Origin: JBBDIM01 sp040880405
Lineage (GTDB): Bacteria > Planctomycetota > Planctomycetia > Pirellulales > Pirellulaceae
NCBI GenBank assembly: GCA_040880405.1
Contig: JBBDIM010000106.1
Span: 1-26,395, forward strand
Length of the DNA stretch: 26,395 nucleotides
Direction of reading: 5' to 3'
The notes under the pieces were generated by a model. The model ran no database searches and was not told the DNA's origin. It saw nothing but the letters and a program-made list of their open reading frames with translations. How positions within the stretch are numbered: the first letter of the stretch is position 1; each line of letters opens with the position of its first letter. The translations under genes were made by a program, and so were the position numbers. Of the stretch, positions 17,025-25,084 are shown piece after piece.

Positions 17025-17570
17025 GTGGACCGCAATCGGCAGACGATTCCCGAACTGGGCCAACTGGTTGGCCTGTTTTACGAGAATATACAGGACCTGG
17101 GAGGCTTCGAAGAAGTTTCCGCGGAGCAGACGCCTCCTCCCTTTCACCAGCTTCTGGCGCACAACTCGCACATGACGGTGACTGTCGAGCAGTTTCACCA
17201 CTCGGCGGTCAACGTGCAGGTTTTGGACAAACGAACCGACGACCCCTACTACAGCCGCAAGATTCTCCTCCGCCGCCAAACCGACGGCAAAGTCGTGCAA
17301 TACGGAATCGTCCGGCTCAACTGCGATTTCCTACAACAGGCCCCGGCCGAGGAAATCAAAAGCGAGCGGACGCCACTAGGGCGCGTGCTGATCCAGCACA
17401 ACGTCCTGCGTGAGGTCCAGCTCACGAGTCTCTGGCGAATCGCCCCCGCTCAGGAACTCCGTAACCTGCTCGGTCTCGCCCCCGGCCAAACCATTTTCGG
17501 CCGCACCGCCCTCATCTACTGCAACGGCGAACCGGCCGTGGAACTGCTGGAGATCGTCACGCCGAATTAA
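17025..17570 (+). CDS. Chorismate lyase-like (UbiC/Rv2949c-type) protein
   Basis: A 181-residue protein of the chorismate pyruvate-lyase superfamily, whose members release pyruvate from chorismate to make 4-hydroxybenzoate or a relative. Support comes from YSRKILLRR (an Arg matching the substrate-binding R76 of UbiC), the conserved RTPLGRVLIQHNVLREV stretch (about 115-130), the FGRTALIYCNGEP hairpin (about 158-170) and VELLEIV at the end, which carries a candidate catalytic Glu (E176). The start is GTG at 17025, with AAAGGA 7 nt before it; upstream codons are poor starts. It is the last gene of the cyclase/prenyl synthase run. Prenylated hydroxybenzoate chemistry is therefore possible, although no UbiA prenyltransferase is in the window. 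Confidence 0.75.
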   Translation: MDRNRQTIPELGQLVGLFYENIQDLGGFEEVSAEQTPPPFHQLLAHNSHMTVTVEQFHHSAVNVQVLDKRTDDPYYSRKILLRRQTDGKVVQYGIVRLNCDFLQQAPAEEIKSERTPLGRVLIQHNVLREVQLTSLWRIAPAQELRNLLGLAPGQTIFGRTALIYCNGEPAVELLEIVTPN

Positions 17571-17578
17571 GCAGGTGA

Positions 17579-17810
17579 CGTAAAAACGGGGTCGGGAGTC
17601 TTTTTTCGAAACGTGGGCGGTTAGCAGTAGTTCAAGGGTGGCCAAAAAGAGCCCCGACCCCCTTTTTTACGCGGTGCGAGTAGGCGTAGGTGCCAAAGGG
17701 CCCAATCCGTTCAAAAGGGGTCAGGACTCTTTTTCTCATAGCTGGGAGGCGGGGCTGCGTGTACTGGTTTCTAAAAAGACTCCCGACCCCTTTTGAACTC
17801 CCTGCTCTTT
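17579..17810. repeat. Left REP/BIME block
   Basis: This ~230-nt block holds two long hairpins built from one core of about 24 nt. Hairpin 1 pairs the arm near 17582-17606 (ACGGGGTCGGGAGTCTTTTTT) with AAAAAGAGCCCCGACCCC (from about 17645). Hairpin 2 pairs AAAAGGGGTCAGGACTCTTTTT (from about 17713) with AAAAAGACTCCCGACCCCTTTT (from about 17773). Between them lie GTAGGCGTAGGTGCC and related sequence. The block begins 8 nt after the chorismate-lyase-like stop and may also end its transcription. Confidence 0.85.
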
Positions 17811-17894
17811 TTATTCTTGACCTCCCTACTCGAGTGGATTAGATCGGATAAGAGAAAAACGCCAATACAATTACGAATCACCGGGAAACGAAGA

Positions 17895-18572
17895 ATGACC
17901 AGACCCAAACGTTCCGACGAGGCGGATGGTATCTACCACGTCTTAAACCGAGGCAACGCTCGTCAGACGATTTTCCATAAGCCACAAGATTACGCCGCAT
18001 TTGAAAGAATTCTCGGTAAGGCGATCAAAGTGCATCCGGTGGAACTATTCGCGTATCAACTGATGCCGAACCACTGGCATCTGGTCCTTCGCCCCACCGT
18101 GGACGGCCAGATGGGTCGTATGATGCGCTACCTCACCATGACCCATACGATGCGCTATCACACCCATTTCGGGACCGTGGGAGAAGGACATGTCTACCAA
18201 GGCCGGTTCAAAAGCTTTCAGGTTCAGGAGGATGCCCACTTCTTTTCAGTCTGCCGTTACGTCGAGCGAAATGCGGTCCGTTCCGGTCTCGTTGACCAGG
18301 CGGAGGATTGGCAATGGGGATCACTGTGGCGGTCGCAACAGCCAATTGAGCCGAAGCCCAAATTGCTGACCGCATGGCCGCTATTTCAACCCAAGGACTG
18401 GGGCTCATACGTTAATCAGCCTCAGAACGAACGAGAATTGGCGGCTATTCACCAAAGCATCAAGCGTGGTAGTCCCTTCGGTGATTCGCAATGGGTGGAG
18501 GCAACCGCCAAACAATCAGGCCTTGAGTCGACGCTACGAAGTCGAGGGAGACCAAAGAGCCAAAATCGTTGA
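17895..18572 (+). CDS. REP-associated tyrosine transposase (RAYT)
   Basis: A 225-residue single-strand transposase of the HUH/Y1 family. The HUH metal motif is H60-W-H62 in QLMPNHWHLVLRP. The likely catalytic Tyr is Y122 in CRYVERNAVRSGLV, which matches the RAYT signature (Y...NPVRAGLV). The opening RPKRSDEADGIYHVLNRGNARQTIF is the usual N-terminus of the family. RAYTs cut and join REP hairpins and are mostly single-copy or domesticated. The ATG at 17895 is preferred over a TTG at 17793 that lies inside the flanking repeat. The gene is framed on both sides by near-identical REP blocks in the same orientation. It appears intact. There is no accessory transposon gene. Confidence 0.95.
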   Translation: MTRPKRSDEADGIYHVLNRGNARQTIFHKPQDYAAFERILGKAIKVHPVELFAYQLMPNHWHLVLRPTVDGQMGRMMRYLTMTHTMRYHTHFGTVGEGHVYQGRFKSFQVQEDAHFFSVCRYVERNAVRSGLVDQAEDWQWGSLWRSQQPIEPKPKLLTAWPLFQPKDWGSYVNQPQNERELAAIHQSIKRGSPFGDSQWVEATAKQSGLESTLRSRGRPKSQNR

Positions 18573-18583
18573 TAGTGACTTGG

Positions 18584-18812
18584 CGTAAAAACGGGGTCGG
18601 GAGTCTTTTTTAGAAACGTGAGAGGATGACACCAGTTACAGGGTGGCCAAAAAGAGTCCCGACCCCTTTTTTAGGCGGTGCGAGGTGGCGTAGGTGCCAA
18701 AAGCCCAACCCGTTAAAAAGGGGTCAGGACTCTTTTTCTCATAGCTGAAAGAGCGGGGCTGCGATTTCTTGTTTCTAAAAAGACTCCTGACCCCTTTTTA
18801 ACTCCCGATCTT
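18584..18812. repeat. Right REP/BIME block
   Basis: It repeats the left block in the same orientation and order. Hairpin 1 runs from CGTAAAAACGGGGTCGGGAG (18584) to its partner near 18650-18673. The GTGCGAG...GTAGGTGCC spacer follows, then hairpin 2 from about 18715 to 18800 (AAAAAGACTCCTGACCCC). It differs by scattered substitutions and a few small gaps. It begins 12 nt after the RAYT stop. Confidence 0.85.
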
Positions 18813-18858
18813 TGAATTCACGGCCAAAAATTTCTCTCAAAAATCACCCAATTCCCAG

Positions 18859-18888
18859 TTGGGAATCTCCTTGGCCTCATGTTACAAT
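18859..18888 (+). promoter_or_regulatory. Candidate promoter for the symporter operon
   Basis: TTGGGA (18859-18864) and TACAAT (18883-18888) are 18 bases apart. A short hairpin, ATTCCC-AGTT-GGGAAT (18851-18866), overlaps the -35 region. A second, ACAGTTG-TTTAAC-CAACTGT (18895-18914), follows and would lie at the start of a leader of about 140 nt. The match is moderate. Confidence 0.4.
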
Positions 18889-19032
18889 GCCGCGACAGTT
18901 GTTTAACCAACTGTTGTCCGGCGGCCTGATTGGCTGGTCGGGGCGATACCACGGGGGGCGAACCGCAGCGGCCGGTTGTCGGCGAACTGGGTCTTCTCTC
19001 CCTACCCGCCTTCGTTTGAAAGTCCCCCTCCG

Positions 19033-19263
19033 ATGAAATACGTCGTTTGGTTCATGGTGTTTGCACTGATGGTGCTGCACCAGGACTTATGGAACTGGGA
19101 TAACGGAACCCTGGTCTGGGGTTTCATGCCGATCACGCTGCTCTACCAGATCGGGATTTCGGTAGGTGCCTCCTTCGTCTGGTTTCTGGCTACCATCTTT
19201 TGCTGGCCCGAAGAGATGATCGAAGAAGTCCATCAGGAAGTGGAAGGGGGTGAGCAGGTATGA
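19033..19263 (+). CDS. DUF3311-like small membrane partner of the symporter
   Basis: A 76-residue protein with two hydrophobic helices (about residues 2-17 and 32-55). It has the DUF3311-type core MVLHQDLWNWDNGTLVWGFMPITLLYQIGISVG, then an acidic tail. Members of this group are regularly encoded next to sodium:solute symporters as a small second subunit. Here the stop TGA overlaps the symporter ATG (ATGA at 19260-19263), so the two are almost certainly cotranslated. The ATG at 19033 is chosen over the longer reading from 18976. The ribosome site is weak. Confidence 0.7.
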   Translation: MKYVVWFMVFALMVLHQDLWNWDNGTLVWGFMPITLLYQIGISVGASFVWFLATIFCWPEEMIEEVHQEVEGGEQV

Positions 19264-21272
19264 TTCCCTTAATCATCATCGCCGTTTATCTCTGCCTCCT
19301 GCTAATTCTGGGCGTCTGCGCGAATCAGATGTTCCGTGGCAGCAGTAAGGATTACATGCTGGCCAGCCACTCGATTGGCCCCTTCCTCCTGCTCATGTCG
19401 CTGTTCGGCACCACCATGACCGCCTTCGCGCTGGTCGGTTCGACCGGCGAGGCCTATGCCGAAGGGGTTGGCGTGTATGGGTTGCTCGCCTCCTCCAGCG
19501 GGATTATCCACTCCCTTTGCTTCTTTGTGTTGGGGATCAAATTGTGGACCCTGGGCAAGAAGTATGGCTATGTCACGCAAATCCAATACTTTCGCGATCG
19601 ACTGGAAAGCGACAAGATCGGCGTACTGTTGTTCCCGATTTTGGTCTCGCTGGTGATTCCCTATCTCCTGATCGGCGTAATGGCCGGCGGTACCGTGATC
19701 AACGGCGTGAGCGAGGGTGCCTTTGCCACCGCCTTTGCCCAGTACGACTACGGCCTGCCCCCTTGGCTGGGCAGTTTGATCATCAGCGTGGTGGTCCTCA
19801 TCTACGTGTTCATCGGTGGGATGCGGGGCACCGCTTGGGCCAACGCCTTCCAAACGATGGTGTTTATGGTGCTGGGGGTGGTCACCTTCTTTATCATCTC
19901 CGACAAACTGGGCGGCCTGCAGGCCGCTTCGCAGCGAGTCGCCGAGAAAAACCCGACCAAGTTGATCCGCGACCGCGATCCCCAGGACATCGATGAATAC
20001 GAGGAAACGCTCGCTCGCTGGCGGTCGTTCGCCGAGTACAACTACGCGACCGAGGTGCTTGAGTCGCTCCGGCTCACCGACGAGCAGCGTCAGGAGGCCC
20101 ATAGTAACTTTCCGGCCCGAATGCCAAGTTGGCAAAAGTTCGCCGAGACGAAATACGCCTTGGATAACAACCTGCAAAATCTCAGCTTCGCCGAGAAGAA
20201 CGAGGCCTATCTCTTTCAGGACGATCGCCAACCACCGCGCGAGAAACCGGACTGGTGGGACCAGCGGGTGATGACCGGGCACGAGTTGAACGAGTATGAG
20301 CGGACCGCCAACCCGGAAGATAGGGCCTACGGCCAGTACGCCGATAAAATCGGCCATCCAGCCGACCTACTCGATCCCGAAAACCCGGAGGCGGGCAAAA
20401 AGTGGACCCGCAAACGCGCAACCGGCGTTTACCGCGCGACCAACTGGTCTCCGGAAGAGCCGCGTCGGATGCCGATGGTGATGTTTATCACGTACATGTT
20501 CGTGCCGCTCTCGGTCGGGATGTTTCCACACCTCTTCCAGCACTGGCTCACCGCTAAGAGCGCGGGAACCTTCAAACTGCCGGTGGTGGCCCATCCGCTG
20601 TTCATCGCAATTGTGTGGGTCCCTTGTATCTTGGTGGGTGTGTGGGCCACGTCGGCCGATATCGGTGGACGTCCTTTACCCCCTCACTTTCCACCCAACG
20701 CGGTGCTGGTGAAGATGGTCGCCGAGATGACGACTCCCATTTTGACTGGCCTATTAACCGCGGGAATTCTAGCGGCGATTATGTCGTCGCTCGATAGCCA
20801 ATTCCTCTGCATCGGAACAATCTTCACCGAAGACGTGGTCGTTCACTATGGTGGCAAGAACCGGTTCAGCGACAAGCAAATCGTGATCATCGCGCGGGTA
20901 TTTATCGTGCTGATCGTGGCGATCACCTACGCCTTTAGTCTGATGGAATCTAGGCGCGTGTTTACGTTGGGGGTGTGGTGCTTTAGCGGGTTTTCCGCTC
21001 TGTTCCCGTTGATCCTAGCCGCCCTGTACTGGCGTGGTCTGACCAAAGCGGGTGCTTACGCTTGCATTCTCTCGGTCGTGGCAATGTGGTCGTACATGTT
21101 CTACGACTCCAACTTCGCCGGAAATCCGCACTACAATGTTTGGGGCGTGCATCCCTCGGCCGTGATGGTTTGCGGCTCGGCGATCGTCTTGATCCTGGTT
21201 TCGCTGTTTACCAGGCCACCGACGGACGAGACCCTGAGACGGTTCTTCCCGGAAAAAGAACCCCCCAAGTAG
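19260..21272 (+). CDS. Sodium:solute symporter with large hydrophilic insertion
   Basis: A 670-residue SSS-family transporter, longer than the usual 480-550. The start is a normal SSS opening (IIIAVYLCLLLILGVCANQMFRG, then SKDYMLASHSIGPFLLLMSLFGTTMTAFALVG), followed by HSLCFFVLGIKLWTLGKKYGYVTQIQYFRDR. After GGMRGTAWANAFQTMVFMVLG, residues about 217-403 form a charged segment of about 185 residues without membrane helices, where other SSS proteins have a short loop. The helices resume at PMVMFITYMFVPLSVGMFPHLFQHWL and continue through SSLDSQFLCIGTIFTED, a conserved SSS helix. The substrate is unknown. The frame is open and unbroken, so the insert is real rather than a frameshift. It is cotranslated with the DUF3311-like gene and ends at a strong terminator. 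Confidence 0.88.
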   Translation: MIPLIIIAVYLCLLLILGVCANQMFRGSSKDYMLASHSIGPFLLLMSLFGTTMTAFALVGSTGEAYAEGVGVYGLLASSSGIIHSLCFFVLGIKLWTLGKKYGYVTQIQYFRDRLESDKIGVLLFPILVSLVIPYLLIGVMAGGTVINGVSEGAFATAFAQYDYGLPPWLGSLIISVVVLIYVFIGGMRGTAWANAFQTMVFMVLGVVTFFIISDKLGGLQAASQRVAEKNPTKLIRDRDPQDIDEYEETLARWRSFAEYNYATEVLESLRLTDEQRQEAHSNFPARMPSWQKFAETKYALDNNLQNLSFAEKNEAYLFQDDRQPPREKPDWWDQRVMTGHELNEYERTANPEDRAYGQYADKIGHPADLLDPENPEAGKKWTRKRATGVYRATNWSPEEPRRMPMVMFITYMFVPLSVGMFPHLFQHWLTAKSAGTFKLPVVAHPLFIAIVWVPCILVGVWATSADIGGRPLPPHFPPNAVLVKMVAEMTTPILTGLLTAGILAAIMSSLDSQFLCIGTIFTEDVVVHYGGKNRFSDKQIVIIARVFIVLIVAITYAFSLMESRRVFTLGVWCFSGFSALFPLILAALYWRGLTKAGAYACILSVVAMWSYMFYDSNFAGNPHYNVWGVHPSAVMVCGSAIVLILVSLFTRPPTDETLRRFFPEKEPPK

Positions 21273-21300
21273 CCCGTTTTCGGCGATCCTAAAACCTCCG

Positions 21301-21339
21301 ACGCGCGTCCTTTTTCCCGAAGAAGGACGCGCGTTTTTT
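21301..21339 (+). terminator. Strong Rho-independent terminator after the symporter
   Basis: ACGCGCGTCCTT (21301-21312) pairs with AAGGACGCGCGT (21323-21334) to form a 12-bp stem around a 10-nt loop. A T-run through 21339 follows directly. Confidence 0.95.
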
Positions 21340-21448
21340 CGTTTTGGGAACCGCTCGGGTAAACCGCCCTACCCTACAGGACCGATTTACGTGAAAATCA
21401 GGACTGATTCGCGTAGCTTCCCCGATACCGCACTCGCCCAAAACACCC

Positions 21449-22594
21449 ATGACCGACCTCTTACGTCAGGAAATCGCCACCGCTGCCCATACCCTTGTGG
21501 TGAAGGTCGGCACCCGGGTACTTACCACCGACCAGGGCGTGTTGGACGAAGGGCAAATCAATCGCCTGGGGGCCCAACTTGCCCAATTGGCCGATTTGGG
21601 TCGCCGCGTGGTGTTGGTCTCCAGCGGGGCGGTCGGGGCCGGGATGAGCCAGCTCAAACTGAAGTCTCGCCCGAGCGACGTCGCCCGCTTGCAGGCAGTG
21701 GCCGCCGTGGGTCAGGCCAAATTGATCGAGCGGTACGACCAAGCCCTGCGTCCCCATGGTCGCCACGCCGCCCAGGTACTGCTCACCGCCGACGACTTAA
21801 ACGACCGTACGCGGTACCTCAACATCCGCAACACGCTGCACTGCGTGCTCGACCTGGGGGCGATCCCGATCATCAACGAAAACGACACCGTCGCGGTCGA
21901 GGAACTGCTGACCACCTTCGGCGATAACGACCGCCTAGCCGCCCGGGTCACCAACTTGCTTAGGGCCCCGCTGCTGGTGATCCTGTCCGATGTCGCCGGG
22001 CTGTACGATGGCTCGCCGGAACTGCCGGAGTCGAAGCTAATCTCGGTCGTTTCCCGACTCGATGACCAAACCTTGGGCCTGGCCCGAGACAAAAAAACGG
22101 GGCACTCCAAGGGAGGCATGAGCAGCAAGCTAGAGGCGGCCCGGCTGGTTACCTCCAGCGGCGAGAACGTTATTATTGCCTCCGGCCGCCAGGAGAACGT
22201 TTTGCTGCGGATCATTGAGGGAGAGGACCTGGGAACGCTATTCTTGCCCCAAGGTAAAACCGTCACTCCGCGCAAACGCTGGATTGGTTTTTCGGTCGAA
22301 CCCCGCGGAGAAATCACGATCGATGACGGAGCCGCGGTCGCCATCGCCACCCATGGGGGCAGCCTCCTGCCGATCGGCATCCGCCATGTCTCCGGAACCT
22401 TTGGCAAGGGAGACATCGTCAAGGTCTGTAACTCCCAGCACCAGGAAGTCGCCCGGGGGCTGACGAACTACAGCGCCCTGGAGATCAAGCGGATCCAAGG
22501 CAAGCAAAGCGACCAAATCGCCGAAATCCTGGGGTACCGACCCTACGACGAGGTGATCCACCGCGACAATTTAACGGTCAGCCGACCGGGGTAG
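21449..22594 (+). CDS. proB: Glutamate 5-kinase
   Basis: A 381-residue cytoplasmic enzyme for the first step of proline synthesis (glutamate plus ATP to gamma-glutamyl phosphate). The amino-acid kinase domain (about residues 12-260) shows VVKVGTRVLT, VVLVSSGAVGAGM, NRTRYLNIRNTL-like sequence and the glutamate-site stretch PIINENDTVAV. LSDVAGLYDG and KGGMSSKLEAARL follow. The C-terminal PUA domain (about 285-375) starts near RKRWIGF. Length is typical of two-domain ProB. The gene sits between the symporter terminator and a DUF456 gene, and proA is not in the window. I see no good ribosome site before the ATG at 21449. Confidence 0.95.
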   Translation: MTDLLRQEIATAAHTLVVKVGTRVLTTDQGVLDEGQINRLGAQLAQLADLGRRVVLVSSGAVGAGMSQLKLKSRPSDVARLQAVAAVGQAKLIERYDQALRPHGRHAAQVLLTADDLNDRTRYLNIRNTLHCVLDLGAIPIINENDTVAVEELLTTFGDNDRLAARVTNLLRAPLLVILSDVAGLYDGSPELPESKLISVVSRLDDQTLGLARDKKTGHSKGGMSSKLEAARLVTSSGENVIIASGRQENVLLRIIEGEDLGTLFLPQGKTVTPRKRWIGFSVEPRGEITIDDGAAVAIATHGGSLLPIGIRHVSGTFGKGDIVKVCNSQHQEVARGLTNYSALEIKRIQGKQSDQIAEILGYRPYDEVIHRDNLTVSRPG

Positions 22595-22702
22595 AGTGGG
22601 CAGCAACGTCGCGCCTGACGGCGCACCCGGCCGCTGGAACGGCCACGCCTCTGGTGTAAAATTCCACGTCGAGCTTGGGAATTCCTCCGGAAGGGGCGGG
22701 CG

Positions 22703-23449
22703 ATGGTTTACGTTTGGGCGGTGATTTTGCTGTTGGCCAATGGGGTGGCGTGGCTTTCCAATGTGTTCACGCTGCCGGGCAACTGGGTGATGGTTGCGTT
22801 TTCGCTGCTGTACGCGCTGCTGCTGCCGGAAGGGATGTCCCCCCGGATCAGCCTGACCATGGTGGCGGTGATCTTCGGCCTGGCGGTGCTGGGCGAAATT
22901 GTCGAGTTCATCGCCGGAGCGGCCGGTGCCGCGCGGCAAGGAGGAAATAAAAAAGGCATGGCCTTGGCCGTGGTGGGGGCGTTTGTGGGGAGCATCGTCG
23001 GCGCGATCCTGCTGGCCTGGCTGCCGATTATTGGGACCATTCTCGGAGCCCTGGGAGGCGGGTCGGTCGGCGCCTTCGCCGGAGCCTGGGCCGGCGAACT
23101 GGGGAGCCAGCGCACCCACGCCGAGCGCTACCACATCGGCCGCGGTGCCGCGATCGGACGGCTGCTAGGCACCGCCGGAAAAATGGCGATCGGGGCCATC
23201 ATGCTGGTCCTGGTGACGTTCGATTCGTTCTACGATCTTCGCCGCAGCAAGCCAGAGATCGTGCCGCACTCTCCCCGCGAGGTGAATGCGGTCACTTGCC
23301 GTGAGTTTCCATCGAGGGACGTATCCTCTTTCCGCGAAGCTGGGCACGGCCGGATCTGTTTTCCAAACGCTTCATCACTTCAGCGCGTCGAGGGGGATCA
23401 GACCAATGATCACCGGGCTCACGGGGTACGATGTCTTGTCGCTGCTTAG
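22703..23449 (+). CDS. DUF456 membrane protein with odd C-terminal tail
   Basis: A 248-residue protein whose first ~175 residues are a DUF456 domain. It has helices at about 2-20, 24-42 and 48-75, the motif LGEIVEFIAGAAGAARQGGNKKGM, and glycine zipper helices (VVGAFVGSIVGAILLAWLPIIGTILGALGGGSVGAFAGAWAGEL). The last helix ends at about residue 180. The remaining 65-70 residues (from about SKPEIVPHS) are charged and low in resemblance to any domain, and most family members stop near residue 170. The tail may be real or the result of a lost stop codon. The role of DUF456 is unknown. Ribosome site GGAAGGGG precedes the ATG. proB ends 108 nt upstream. Confidence 0.75.
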   Translation: MVYVWAVILLLANGVAWLSNVFTLPGNWVMVAFSLLYALLLPEGMSPRISLTMVAVIFGLAVLGEIVEFIAGAAGAARQGGNKKGMALAVVGAFVGSIVGAILLAWLPIIGTILGALGGGSVGAFAGAWAGELGSQRTHAERYHIGRGAAIGRLLGTAGKMAIGAIMLVLVTFDSFYDLRRSKPEIVPHSPREVNAVTCREFPSRDVSSFREAGHGRICFPNASSLQRVEGDQTNDHRAHGVRCLVAA

Positions 23450-23468
23450 TTCTCCTTTTGCCACAATG

Positions 23469-23504
23469 AGTCTTGGGCCGAGGGGTACCTCTCGGCCCAA
23501 GACT
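23469..23504. terminator. Long perfect hairpin between two genes
   Basis: AGTCTTGGGCCGAG (23469-23482) and CTCGGCCCAAGACT (23491-23504) are exact complements of 14 bp around an 8-nt centre, GGGTACCT, which can itself pair further. No T-run follows on either strand, so it is either an atypical terminator or a palindromic repeat. It lies 19 nt after the DUF456 stop. Confidence 0.5.
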
Positions 23505-23589
23505 TTGGCTCTGACAGGCAAAATAGAAACGGCACATTCAGAGTAAGTGACTGGCAGTGCAACCCGTCTGGAGGGAGTGACCAAAGGAG

Positions 23590-24072
23590 ATGTCGCTACG
23601 AATGTCGAAACGAGAGTATATCATTCAATCTAGCCAGTACGTCTTCGAGACCGGGGTCCTTCCCGATGGCCAGCAAGTTCTGGTTGGGATTCAGTTACCT
23701 GAGCTGGTGGCTGTTCGATTTTCCAGCCAGGGCGCGTTGATCGGGGTTGATGTCGTCGCAACCGATTCTCTTGGAAGCGGCTCGATGGTTTATGATCAGG
23801 CCAACGCTGAATTGGCACGCTGGAAGTCAGGGGTTGGCTTTCAAGCGATGGCGATCAACGTGCAAGCATTTTTTCTGCACGATCGTTGGATCGGGATTGA
23901 AGATTTGCCCCAGCACTATCAGGAGGTTTTGGATCACCCGGAAAGCATTGCGAAAGAACGCATTGAGGAATTGCTGAACGATATTCGTCGATGGCGGCTC
24001 CGAGGGGACTTCGTCTTGTTTTGGGACGAGGATTACTACCTCAATAAGGTTGGTGAAGTGGTGTCATCTTAG
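23590..24072 (+). CDS. Unrecognised 160-residue protein
   Basis: A soluble protein I cannot place in any family. The first half is beta-rich (REYIIQSSQYVFETGVLPDGQQVLVGIQL, ELVAVRFSSQGALIGVDVV). The second half begins around VGFQAMAINVQAFFLHDRWIGI, is mixed, and ends in helix plus WRLRGDFVLFWDEDYYLNK. Codon use and composition look coding throughout. Two starts are possible. The ATG at 23590 directly abuts AGGAG but has GGAGGGAG 12 nt upstream; the ATG at 23602 has AGGAG 12 nt upstream. It is followed 73 nt later by an AraC gene, with no evidence of a shared job. Confidence 0.6.
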   Translation: MSLRMSKREYIIQSSQYVFETGVLPDGQQVLVGIQLPELVAVRFSSQGALIGVDVVATDSLGSGSMVYDQANAELARWKSGVGFQAMAINVQAFFLHDRWIGIEDLPQHYQEVLDHPESIAKERIEELLNDIRRWRLRGDFVLFWDEDYYLNKVGEVVSS

Positions 24073-24145
24073 GCTATTCCGCAGTCCGTCAATCCTCGGC
24101 CACGACAATTTGACTTGACCACCACCGAAGGAATAAACGCACCGC

Positions 24146-25084
24146 ATGACCCAACACAATGAGCAAGACGAATCGCCCGAAGCTAACCCCGGCGATTGGT
24201 ACGATCCTCGGCGGGGTGACGCTCCTTTTGCCTTAACCCCGATCGATGTCCCGGCGGGGCATTGGGAGCCTGCTCGGACCAATCGGTTTGCGGTTATCCA
24301 GGTCGAGTCGGGCGGGGGGACGTTTTGGGCCGATGCGGGGCAGTACCCGTTTTGGAGTGGGCAACTGCTGTTTTTTGTGCCGTATCAGTATGTTCGCTTC
24401 GAGCCGACCGAGCCGCTTAGCGGCACGGTGATTCACTTTCACGCGAACTTTCTGTGTGTGGAGACCTTCCACTCCGAGACCGGTTGTAGCGGTGTGTTGT
24501 TCAACGACCCGTATGGCAGCCCGGCGGTGGCGTTGCCTGGGGAGGCTCGGGCGGAGATCGACGCGCTCGTCCGTCGCATCCGCCGGGAGCAAGATGAAAA
24601 ACCACTCGCCTATGAAGAGATTGTGCTGGCCGCGATCAAGATACTGCTGATTCTGGCTACACGGTGTAAGGCGGCCCCGTGTAAGGCGACCGCCTGTGAC
24701 AACGCGGGGGAGGTGGGGGCCGATCCGTTTCGCGACCCGACAATCCAGCAGCTTACGGAGTTAATCGAACAACATTACCAACGCCTGCATGCCCCGGCCG
24801 ACTATGCCGAACTGCTGGGGATGACCACCAAGACGCTCGGCCGCCAGGTTCGTCAGCAACTGGGCAAGACGCTGGGGGAGCTGATTCGCCAGCGGGTGCT
24901 GACCCATGCCAAGTGGCAACTGCTGCATACGCTGAAGCCGGTAAAACAGGTGGCGGCCGAGGTGGGGTATCACGACGAGCTTTATTTCAGCCGACTCTTC
25001 AAGAAGGCGACGGGGGTCTCGCCGAAGTTTTTTCGCGAGTTCGAAACGGAAATTCGGGGTGGGAGCAATTTGTCCATGGATTAG
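24146..25084 (+). CDS. AraC-family regulator with cysteine cluster
   Basis: A 312-residue AraC/XylS regulator. The N-terminal cupin-like sensor (about residues 15-150) includes FWADAGQYPFWSGQLLFFVPYQYVRFEP and VIHFHANFLC. The two C-terminal HTH motifs (about 200-300) end with the family signature VAAEVGYHDELYFSRLFKKATGVSPKFFRE. Unusual cysteines are present: C104 and C114 in the sensor, and C174, C179 and C184 (CX4CX4C) in the linker between sensor and DNA-binding domains. Such a cluster could bind metal or respond to oxidants. The gene precedes a DUF417 membrane gene, and E. coli RclR-RclC has the same pairing, so redox or reactive-chlorine control is a reasonable guess. The ribosome site is AAGGA at about 12 nt. 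Confidence 0.88.
   Translation: MTQHNEQDESPEANPGDWYDPRRGDAPFALTPIDVPAGHWEPARTNRFAVIQVESGGGTFWADAGQYPFWSGQLLFFVPYQYVRFEPTEPLSGTVIHFHANFLCVETFHSETGCSGVLFNDPYGSPAVALPGEARAEIDALVRRIRREQDEKPLAYEEIVLAAIKILLILATRCKAAPCKATACDNAGEVGADPFRDPTIQQLTELIEQHYQRLHAPADYAELLGMTTKTLGRQVRQQLGKTLGELIRQRVLTHAKWQLLHTLKPVKQVAAEVGYHDELYFSRLFKKATGVSPKFFREFETEIRGGSNLSMD

Larger units (their letters stand above)
17579..18812 (+). mobile_element. REPtron-like unit: RAYT between direct REP blocks
   Basis: The unit consists of the left block, the transposase and the right block, about 1.23 kb in all. It has two directly repeated REP pairs, so it could in principle excise or expand as a composite. No target-site duplication is evident by eye. 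It lies downstream of the terpene operon, which appears undamaged. Confidence 0.75.

Noticed and set aside
17793..17894. Longer N-terminus for the transposase from TTG 17793
   Set aside because: The extension lies in the REP block, and the family normally begins near the ATG at 17895.
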